This document shows, in pieces, positions 37,401 through 48,000 of a stretch of DNA of 64,000 nucleotides. The stretch lies in the NCBI RefSeq assembly GCF_014839805.1, contig NC_051142.1, forward strand, positions 16,400,589-16,464,588. The letters are read 5' to 3'. The notes below the pieces were generated by a model that was given only the letters and a program-made list of their open reading frames with translations, was not told the DNA's origin and ran no database searches. The stretch is from Manduca sexta. Taxonomy: Eukaryota > Arthropoda > Insecta > Lepidoptera > Sphingidae. Numbering within the stretch: the first letter of the stretch is position 1; every line of letters begins with the position of its first letter. The position numbers were made by a program, and so were the translations under genes.

Positions 37401-38169
37401 ACATGTCTTAATTTAAAATAATAATAAATGAATAAGACACAACAAAATACTAAACTACTAACACACAGGTAGAAAATTCCTTCAGCAATAAGTCTGCCTT
37501 TTTACTCTGTATAAATATAAATTTAAAAACAAATACCTTTAAAACTGTTGTATTGCTGAAATTTCTCCTCACATGCCACTACCTGTTTTTTAAAATGTGC
37601 AGCATCTCTCAATCTCGGCTCACACATATCGCAAATACTGTATGTTGTCATGCTGCCTGATGGATTTATCTGAAATAATGTTTATGTATTTAAGAAATCT
37701 TAAAGAATGCTCGTCCTGAATAAGAATTTAAAATTTTTATTTATTGCTTTATTTAGCACTTCATATACAAATGTATACAGGTGGACTGAATGCCATAGGC
37801 ATGCTGTACCAGCCAACCTTAGGGCGGTGCAGAGATTATCATGGTAGGTGCATGAAAGAAAGGTTTTTTTATATATATTGATTTTTAAAGGTTTTTTTAT
37901 AAAGAAAGGATTTTTATATATTTTTTATTTATTAAGTAAAATTCCTCAAATATATTTTTGTATTTCTATTATTTTTTGAACCCTTGGCAATGTACCCGGC
38001 AGGGTTTAATTAAAATGATTATACTTACGATTATATCAAAAGTGTCTTTGAGCATCACGGTAAACGTCTCTTCGATCCCTTCGAATACAAAAGACATTCC
38101 AAGGCTTTTAAAATTGCCTTTCGTGTGACAACATCGACACAAGCCGGCAGAGCTCCACGCATCATTCAT
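34420..38169 (-). CDS. ZAD-type C2H2 zinc-finger transcription factor, 6 exons
   Basis: This is a nuclear DNA-binding protein, probably a sequence-specific regulator. The minus-strand exons are 38169-38029, 37669-37537, 36964-36914, 36550-36491, 36171-36019 and 35633-34420. All junctions are GT-AG and all phases agree, giving about 583 aa. The N-terminus is a ZAD, the insect zinc-finger-associated dimerisation domain: CRCC (C11/C14) plus CDMC (C60/C63). A variable acidic linker encoded by three small exons follows, with VKLE- and VKEE-type motifs. From about residue 194 there are 14 C2H2 fingers with many TGERPY-type linkers, all in the last exon. Finger 12 ([14 protein letters not shown]) has only 9 residues between cysteine and histidine instead of 12. 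A MITE abuts the stop. The gene is head to head with Codanin-1. ZAD proteins expand by lineage, so no orthologue name is given. Confidence 0.95.
36335..36410 (+). mobile_element. SINE 3' end fragment in a zinc-finger gene intron
   Basis: AAGGCCTAATCCCTCTCTGT and GTATATAATACAGGGC match the 3' half of the intact SINE at 61437-61771, in the opposite orientation. Confidence 0.7.
37735..37850. repeat. Repeat in zinc-finger gene intron 2
   Basis: TTATTGCTTTATTTAGCACT, GGTGGACTGAATGCCATAGG and CCAGCCAACCTTAGGGCGGT look like the 3' region of a dispersed lepidopteran retroelement. No second copy was seen in this window. Confidence 0.45.
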
Positions 38170-39012
38170 TGTTTAATACAATTTATCACTAATAGGTGCA
38201 AAATTAACATAACATTTATTATTTTGTAGATTCGAATAAAGCAGATTACCATGAAAACAAAGTGAAAGTTACTACCACAAAAAACATAAGGCACTTTCTT
38301 TTCGATCGTTCCTCGATTCTACGTTTTTTGTTTTGCTCATTTTGTATGGGTCAAAGAGGGATGGTTAATAACAACAAAGGACAAAAGCAAGTGAATTGTG
38401 TTTAGTAGGTTTCTATTTGACACTTATCAATTCTGTCACAGCATAGCTGGTTAGGGACGTAACGAAGTGTTGTAGTGTTTTAATTTAGGTGATTTCATTT
38501 TTTTAAATAAGCGTGATCCGTTCTTATAGTTCTTTTTTCTATGTTTTCTTTCATTTCTTATATCATTATTTCAGCCGGGAATCGTTCACTGCTGTACATA
38601 GGCCTCTCCCACTGAGCGCCACAAGGACTGGTTTTGGGTCACCTTCAACCATCGGACTCCAGCGACATTCACCAGATCGTCGGTCCATCTCGTGGGGGGC
38701 CTGCCTACGCATTTCTTATATAATACATCTTTACTAATGAGTACATTATTTTTTATAAGGGTAAAAATATATTTCTCTATATAGATCTAGATAGACAGAA
38801 TATGTTAGTCCATATTATGATCAAGAAACCCATTTAATCGACTAAAACTATTTTAAAGCTGGCAATATATAATTGAAAATGTCAAAAGATATTTTGACAT
38901 TACTTGACAGTAGCATTAATTATGAATATGGCGGTCGCTGAATTTAAGCGCGCAGCTGCCGACAATCGATTTTTACGTTGTGTTACTTTTATAATTGTTT
39001 AAAACTGACAAA
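38170..39012. promoter_or_regulatory. Shared divergent promoter region, ZAD zinc finger / Codanin-1
   Basis: These 843 bases separate two start codons that point away from each other, so both promoters and 5' UTRs should lie here. A palindrome AATGTCAAAA-GATA-TTTTGACATT (38878-38901) lies about 112 bases before the Codanin ATG, and TTTGACAC and TGTCACAG motifs lie on the zinc-finger side near 38417-38440. An RTE tail occupies 38575-38712. No TATA box is obvious. Confidence 0.6.
38575..38712 (-). mobile_element. RTE-type retrotransposon C-terminal/3' fragment
   Basis: The minus strand reads GGCAGGCCCCCCACGAGATG, then codons for RWTDDLVNVAGVRW, then GGCCTATGTACAGCAGTG and a CTGAAATAATGA tail. 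This is the typical end of RTE reverse transcriptase. It is a 5'-truncated dead copy sitting inside the shared promoter interval. Confidence 0.75.
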
Positions 39013-42000
39013 ATGCCTGATACAATAATAGAATATGCCCTTACGGGGAAATTGGACATGACATTGTTGATGAAATGGTTAAATGATGGGGTGATTGAGG
39101 TGAAAATATAACCTTAAAGTTTTATGGTGATAATTTATTTTATTTATTTTTCTACAATATGTTCGTGTTTTTAGGACACACCAGAGGATTGTCTCTTACA
39201 TTGTTGCAACAGGAACGAGTTCGTTGCTTATTTTTTGTCGTATTTACGAAACCAAACTGATAGGTGAGTTATGCGATATTATAAACAACACAATTGGTTG
39301 ACGTCGGAGTTTAATTTGTTGGTAAATGGTCACCATGACATGGTTCAGTTTTACCGCTTTTTCTCCACAGTATTTTATATCGGTGAAGTGGACCATAATA
39401 TCCAATTATGAAATATCCATTTTAAGCCGCTGTATAAATATTTAAATTTCCATGCTGTGTTCTGCTATAATTGAAGAACTACGTCGCACTGCTAATTGTG
39501 AAAATGCTACACCAATGTTTTTATTATATGTTGTACTCAGTCTTAGAGGTCCTTAAATAAATAAAAAATCTCAATATTGGGATATCAGACTGCCTGAATG
39601 GCCTGGTCAAGTAAAGTGCAATTGGGTTTTTCTTCTCAGGTTCAGCTCGGTGTCTGGAATTTGTGCATGATATGGTTATAGACTTACCCCCTCTCTATAT
39701 TATAAAAACTAATAATTATAATAAACATGTATTCTATTCAAAGTAATATAATGTAATAATAATGTGGCCTATATGTACCACTTCTGTATAAAAATGATTT
39801 GAGGTATCTATCAAAACTTACTACCTTAGTTTACAAATAAACAATATTTATTAAATTACAGCATATTGCAAACAAACAGCAGTGCAATACAAATACTCCA
39901 AAACAACACTCCAGAAAAATTCTCAGCACACACAGAAAGCACAGACGGTCAATTAGTGACCCGACCAGCGATGACAGAAACAAGGATAGCCTCTCAGTCA
40001 AAACTGACCGTCACAGCAGCCATGAATCACCAAGCAAAGACCGCAAACGAGGCAGGAAGGTTAAAACCAAACTGTTTCCAGAGGATCGTAATCAGTCAGT
40101 GTCTTCAGAAGAGACCAGACTTAGTGCTGGTGTTGATAGGTTGTTTATATCTAGCACGCCAATAAAGAATGGCATTAAATCAGACTATCCTAATTTGGCG
40201 AGTCCTGTGACGCCCAACAGATCTTATAATGATAGATGTGATACCCCACGTCTTAGCCACAGGCATTCCAGGTCCAGTGAGAAGAGTTGTCTTGGTGACT
40301 ACATAGTTAACGTAAAAAGTTCAAAAAAGAAGATTAAGCCAGTAAAGACTGACAGCGATACAAAAACAGAATTGGATATAAGCAACTCGGAAATGTTCCC
40401 TGAGATTGGAGCTAAAAAAGGATCAAAAGAGAAACGAAGGATAAAACCTACTTATGTTGATCCACAAAAAAGTGTTTCATTGAATTTTTCAACAGAATGT
40501 TTCCAGCAACCATCTCCTTTAGCTTTGGAAGACAATGCTGTGTTCAAGCAACAAAAACTTCAGCCTAAAGAATCATCAAGTAATTTTGAAACAGAACGGA
40601 ACATACTAAAAAAAGAGAGACATAAATTAATGGAGAAATTTAATATATTGAACACCAGTTCAACTCCAAAAACTCCACTGATGCCTCAAATAAAGGTTAC
40701 ACAGAAGGATTTAAGTGAAAAAAGTCAAAATTTTGCAAAAATAGACATTAAAGGAATCATAATGAAAGAGAAAGTAGATTTATTAGTTGATATATATGAT
40801 GTACTGTTTAGGAACAATTTAATATTGAGTGTAAATACTGAAATATATTATTTAATATCATTACTTCTCTCAAAGCAATGTGAGGAGGACTGTACTACAG
40901 CTGAAAACAAGTTGACAGAGAATGATTATGATTATTTACTCAAATCAATAAATAATTGCACATATTTTGCTGTGAAATCTCTTTGGAATCTACGGAGTGT
41001 GCTAGAAGTAATATTGGATAAGAATTCATTGAAAACTTTAGGTGAGTATATTTTGTTATTGTATATGCATTGTCAAAGTTTAACATTAAGCGCTGAAGAT
41101 TAGAATCAGAAGGAATTTATTAGCTCTTATGGAATATCACTGATGATAGGAAATACAAGAGTGGATGTTACAGTTATCTTGTTTTCTAGAACAATAGTCA
41201 CAACCCGTCTAGTTGACCCATTCAAGTTACCAAAGTGTCCACAGCTAGGTTGCTATTATAAATGTATATTACAGGTGAAAATAAGAAAGTTCGGAGTTTC
41301 TTCCCAGATCTAGCCAAATTCCTTCTCAATTGCTATGGACTGAGGTGTGAAGCAGAATCAAATCAAGTAAGTCAAACTTGTTTTTACTTTATTGTTTTAC
41401 CAAACACAATAGATATAAATATTAAATATTTGTTTCTATTTTTATGTCTCCCAGACCTTGAAATTCACAATTCTGGTCTTCAACAAAATGTCTGTTCATC
41501 TGAATTTTAGCATACATAAGATCCATTTACGGGTGACAAATAACCATTAAGCCATAATCCTATAGATACAAGAGTTTCAAAATTGTATGAATCGTTTTGA
41601 AGATTTAAAAGCAAGCTTAGAAACTTTACTATACCGTGTTTAATATATTTTACATTAAATAATATTACTATTACATAATGCCATTTTGTTCCAAGTACAA
41701 GCCTCGAACTCAAGAGCATCGTAGCTCAAACGGCGTGATATGCTTTAACTTCGAGACGGACAATGTGGAAAATTTCCCTTCGATGCTCAGCTTTCAAAAC
41801 TTCAAGAAGCAGAGGGACATGTTTTACGAGATTATCAGGTAGGTGTCTGTTGAGCTGGGTATAAACTATATTTAAACTTTAAAGCACTATTTCGTTATTT
41901 ATTAAACAGTGTTGGCATTGTAAAAAAATATGTTGACATTAATATAAAAAATATAATATTTTTAATTGATATCAGCTAGTACTTTCATCCGGTTCGAAGG

Positions 42001-45000
42001 ACCACATTACTTGCGTATAAAATACATTCCATTATTAATCCTAATAAAATAATTTTAAAGAAGTCCTAATATCTCATCAGAAATCTACATGTTCTTTTTA
42101 GAGGAAATAAAAATACGTCTAGTGGTGGTTAATTCTGGGAATTCTTCATAATATTTTCGAATAGAATGTGAACCCATACTACAATTGCGGTAAAAAATCC
42201 ACGAAACTGACATTTATTATCTATTAATTGTATGTCGAATCAATACCACATTATAAATAATACAACATGATAGAACACTTGTTCTTTTAAAAGAACCGAA
42301 TATGCTTCTATCATTCTCAGCACCATTCCCGTTGAACGATATGTAAGGTCATATAACCGAAAATTTTACTGGACATTCACCTGTTTTTCATATCATGTAT
42401 AGATATGACATTGATAACACAGTGACTATGATCCCACAGATGGTACCAGGTCACCTGTTTTTCATATGTATAACATTAATGACAGAGGTATTATGATCCC
42501 ACAGATGGTACCAGGAGTCCCGCTCGCTGGGCGCGGGCGCGTCGCGGACGTCGTTCCGCGCGCGCGTGAAGTCGCTGACGAGCGGCGCGCTCGCGCCCGC
42601 GCCCGCCAACCACGCGCACCTCGCCACGCTCTTCACCAAGCACATGCTGGCGGAGTGTCCGCCTAACAACCAGGTAATCAACACATTCACTGTGAGCCAA
42701 AATAATCAACACTCCACTACTGCAGCCGCCAAGCACGGAGGTGTTGTTCCGCCAGTTCGGTAGCGCAACGCGATTAAATGATATAGATTTCAGGCTCTAG
42801 TTGTGTGTTACCCGCTCGCGCATTGCACTCAAAAAACAGAACGGTTGCGTAAACCGCATTCAACGTGTTAAAATTACTAGATTATGATACCAGTCTTAAC
42901 GCCACAAAAGCGCCTGGCTGTAAATAATAGCAATATGAAAACTGAATTATACTAGCAACTATATTATTTTGTAATATACTAGTCTTCAAAAATTGACCTA
43001 ATTTATTTTGAAATTGCCGGTAAAGAAAAAATATATGTTAATTACATATGCAGATAACAATGATGAATATAGTAATTATGGTAATAGCAAACAATATAAA
43101 ATGAATTGGTATACTGAAATCTAGTCACGTAACAAAACTAAAACGAAATCAAGTTGTTTAAATTTTTGTGAAATTAAAACTACAAACACTATTGTAATCT
43201 AAGATGTTTTTATTACATAGATACGTTATCCGAGCTCAATACTGGCAAGACGAAAGTAAGGTAACTGCCCGACATTCACTTAGTCAACCTCCAACCACTG
43301 TCGCGACTAGTCGGCTTACTAACTTTTTGTATTTTTATAAATAAAATGCCTTCCTGTGTTTTTAGACGATGTACACATTATACTCCAACTGTGAATGAAA
43401 AACGTTTCATTTTATACGTTAGTAATAAGTATACACTCTTTAACTTATTTTTTTAAACTAATAAATCCATTTTATTCGACTGTCATGGCGACGGGGCGGC
43501 CGACGCTCGGGCCCATTCGGAACCACTCGGGCTCGCTCGGGCCGTATCGATGCGAGCCGCTAGGGCTGTGACTATAGTAAATACTCCGCTGTTTTTATGT
43601 GCAATTTTGTTAGTGTATGACGCGTCTATTTGTAAAATGTCATTGATTGTAATAATTGTTATTAGGAGTCGAAGCTGAGCAAGCTGCAGCGCCGTCTGAC
43701 GTGTCCCGCTGCGCCCGAGTCCAACAGACTGCCGCAGTTCACCGACAAGGAGCTATTTTACAAGTCAGTTTTTTATACATATGTATTTAATGTTAACTCC
43801 GAAAATGTTATTTTGGTTTTTTTTTTTTTATAATTGGCCCAATATTTTGAATTCTTTCAATTGAATTTTGTGTATTATGTTTTATATTACAATATTGCAT
43901 TCCTGGTAGTACATGTTATGTCGGTCAGAACAAATGGTGAAGAACTAGCGTTTCGACTGTTTTAGAATAAATAGAATTAGTAGTAGTAAACCTCTATTTA
44001 TAATTTTGATCTCTTTTCAGGGATTTTATAATGAACGCCGAGAGTGAGACCTTCAGGGTGCATTTACGCGATGCTCTGTCTTCAGAGATCATCGCTTTGG
44101 ACGCCATGCAGGTCACCGTCGAGGATCGAGGGAATTGTAAGTATACACTAGTCCATTTTTACTGTCAATCCGATGATAGTGGCTTGGATTTTTTAATGAA
44201 ATAGGTTGTTAGTGCCTGGTACTCCTCGTAGTGCAGAATTCTCATATTCCTATCCACCATTAACAAGCGATAATTAAAAAGTACACACGTAACTCAAGAT
44301 CAAGACTTGTCTCAAGATTGTACACAATATCTTCATTCTGGCTCTCATTTATTTCAGCCAACACAGACATAACCAAAGACTATGTCAACCTGACAAAGAA
44401 GCTGTCTCTCCTGTCCAAGTTCCTGGGCTTTCTGACGTCACTTCCGTACAGTACGCAAGAGTACAGCACCAAGGGCCTGCACATCAGAGAACACGCGCCG
44501 AGCTACGCGGCGCCCAATGATAAGGTGCTTGAGAATGATCTCGCGAAGAGGAACTATGTGAGTAACTTAAGAATTAGGAACCCTTCTAGTGGTACCTTAT
44601 GAATTTGAATAACTTTAGCTTAGCGTGTTATAGGCATAACACATTAGTTTTAAGATTTATTGCATAACCAGACATAGAGAAAATTAAGTTTTTTTTTCTA
44701 TTTTTTTTTTTCAGAGCCAACCGAACATCAACCTAACCGGTATGCTAATAAAGGCTCAAGAGAACGGACGTCTGTCCATAACGATCCCCTGGATAGTCCA
44801 CTACCTATCCATGCTAGACTACACCAGCCTCCGAACGAAATACTACCGGGACCTACTCAAAATACTCTTCAACATTTACACCAATACCTTAAAATTCAAT
44901 GAAAACCTAAAGAAGAACACAGTGATATACCTAAAATCAGTGTTGGGGTGGTTGTTTGACTTACCCCACTTCCCTCAAGAGTTGTTCTACGAAAAACAAG

Positions 45001-48000
45001 ACAGTGCCAGCATTATCGGTGAAGTTAATATAGATTCATGCGATTTGGTGGACGAGTGTGTTATATTTGATTTGTGTCCGTACTTGCGCGATGTGAATGT
45101 GTTACTGTCTACATGCAGAGTGTCTCAGGTTCAAAAAGTGTGCAGCTATAGACACATAACGCCAGTCAGTCTCAGTTTGAATCCTGAAGACCGAATTAAG
45201 AGCAAAGAGAAGGAGTTGCAGGTCAGTTTTATCTAGATGTTGTTCGTGATTTATAGGCAGCCTAGGAAATCTAATTGCTACTTTGTTAAGTTAGAATGAA
45301 TTAGCTCTAAGAGCAAGTATTATGTTCAATTGCAACTAAATGACGAAAGAAGTAACCCGCCGGCGTAATAGTAAGCGCCTGGCCATAAATAATAGCAACA
45401 CTACCAACAACTTACAGTCATATGTATAAAAAATAAAAGATATGTGTACAGCGTATGCCATATAGGTTAGCATAGCTACTGTCTCTTCCAGAGTCGTCTA
45501 GAAGAAGAGTTGTTGAAAAGTCAACCGGCTTCAACACGCCGCGTGGTAGAACTTGTTATAGAAAGAGTGACAGCTGCTGCTGTCAGAGAGTTATCTGCTA
45601 CAGTACTCGTCCAGGCGAGGGAAACGGCTAAGGAACAAGCGAGACGTCTCGTGATGGCTCGGGCGGGGGATGATCCGGTAAGTGTATGGTAGTGATATAG
45701 ACAAAATTATCTGGCTGTGTGGAATAATGTTCCTTTGCAAATCTTTAGAAAAATTGTGTCTACTTTTTTTAAAGTATGATGTTGAAGAAATTGTGGTTTT
45801 CCGAATTCTTTTTATAAATGGCTGTGATGATCGTATTTTTTATTGGAAATAATTTAGGTGGTTTCTGTATGACATTAAATATTTTATTATGATGATTATG
45901 ATTGAAAGAGCGACTTTAATCTGCTATTTTCTTGAATCAACAAAGCCATTAAGACTCAATATGTGCCATGTACGCAGTGCTCATAATGAATGTATGGTGT
46001 CTCCAGGCGCTGATCCTGCAGTCGCTGCAGGCGCTGTACCTGTCGCAGCTGTCGTCGCTGCGCGCGCTGGCGCCGGCGCGCGCGGCGGGCGCGGTGCGCG
46101 CGCGCTCGGCGGGTGCGCTGGGCGCGCTGCTGCCGGCCGCCGCCGCCGCCGCGCCGCTGCACGCGCTCGCCGCTCGCGCCGCCGCCGCGCGACTCGCGCA
46201 GTGGGTGGCCGACAACTGGAACACTACCGGTGGGTGAACATCTACTCAAATCAAATGAAATGATTTATTTGAATCTGTAAAATGTTATACATTATTTAGA
46301 TTCCGACAATATTAACTCTACCACCAGTTCGGAAAGCAGTTCTCACCAGAGAAGACCGGGCAAGAAACTCAGGTGTTGCTCTTTTCAATCAGTTTAGGAT
46401 AAAGACTACAGTACATGATAAAGAGAGAAGAGAAAAAAAAAAAGTTTAAAAAAAAGTTACTGTACTGTTAAATACTGTTTCTAATACATACTCTATTATA
46501 AATGCGTAAGTTACTCTGTCTGTTTGTTACGCCTTCACGGCTGAACCAGTGAACAAATTTCTATGAAATTAGGTAAAGAAATAGTTTGAGGCCCTGATAT
46601 TCTGCTAGTGAGGCGAAGTCGGGTCGCTAGTTTAATATATAAATTAAATATATGTTTTTTCCACAAAATACCTACCAGGATTTACAAAAGTATATAAAAA
46701 TATAATATATAAATTCATATATGATTTTCTTACAGCGGTCCTGTGCAAAGACATAGAGAGCGAGATGCAAACGTTCTTAGTTTTGGGAGAACTCGCGGCA
46801 ACGCCCACCCCCAAGCCCAGCATAGACGTTGACGCGATGACGCTGCCCGCCGAACAGTTCGACGCGGTGAACGTCAGCCCGGCGGCTTGCATCATCAATC
46901 TGAAGGTAGATACAAACTGGATAGGGCTCTGTCATGGTCAATAACTCCACCGCACCAGATGGTACTGGAGCGTCAAAATAAATTATCGATTGACGGCCGT
47001 TTCTCGCTAGTCGACACGATTATGCTGATTTGTACTCCAGCCACGATTTTTTGCATAGTATACGTGAAGTTGTGGTTTCGTCGTAAATAAATTTTAGCAT
47101 AAACATTTCAAGAGCGCCCCGTGAGCGTATATGGGGGAGCAAGAATATTAGCATGTTTATACTTCGAATAATAAATAGTGTAATCATGGTAACAGCAAGA
47201 ACAAACTGCATGGAAATGTTGAGATGGATTGTCGAGGGGTAATCAACTGTTGTCGGTCGACATTTTATTGGAGCTCACTTCAATTACCATCAGGTACAGT
47301 GGGGTCACTTTATCATACACTTATAAAAAATCTATTTTTATTCCAGGAGGTAGTCTGCCAGCTTCTAGAAGGAGAAGAGATCCAGGACCTGGGTCCATTA
47401 TTATCATTATGCGCGAAAAGTTGTTTGCCCAATAATATATTCTGTCGTGCGCCGACGCAGCGAGCGATACTGCAGCTGAGCGTCGACCTATGTATTGTTT
47501 ATGGTGAGTTGTCTATGGGCATTTATAAAGCTATCATTGTTAATATTACAGGCATAGAGATAGGCAGATATAGACTATCAGTATCACAAGATTTATAACC
47601 CTAAAGAGACAGAATTGCTATGGATAAAAGCTGTATTATACAGATTTCATAGGGGTTTGCAGACAGCTGGAATGTCTCTGTAAACATTTAAACTATTGTG
47701 GTTACCATCAATAGTGCTGTCCTGTAAACGTTAGTGTGACTTTTGAAGCCTTTGCTGCCGAATATATACAAGATCTCACCTATGTGTAGTTCGCTTCGCC
47801 GTCAACTTTACTTACTGGCGCGCCGGAGTGTGCATATTTAGAAGTGTGCTCGATAGTGAGATCTTACAGAATGACATACTAGAACTAGTTCAGTCACTTC
47901 ATTATACGGCAAAAGTACCCTCACAAACAACCATGGTATGTTCTTTATCCATTAATGGGTAATCTTATTACTTATTTCTTTTACAGTAAGCAAAAAACCA

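Noticed and set aside
39866..40165. 99-codon ORF at the start of Codanin exon 3 as a separate protein
   Set aside because: Beyond about residue 25 it is the wrong frame of Codanin coding DNA; treated as the exon-3 phase problem instead.
42451..42763. Overlapping ORFs on both strands around 42.5 kb
   Set aside because: GC-rich Codanin exon DNA lacks stop codons in all frames; only the 42566 frame matches Codanin.
45949..46263. Alanine/arginine-rich ORFs in alternative frames and antisense
   Set aside because: Shadows of the GC-saturated Codanin exon 46007-46229; the frame reading ALILQSLQALYLSQLSS fits the family and phases.
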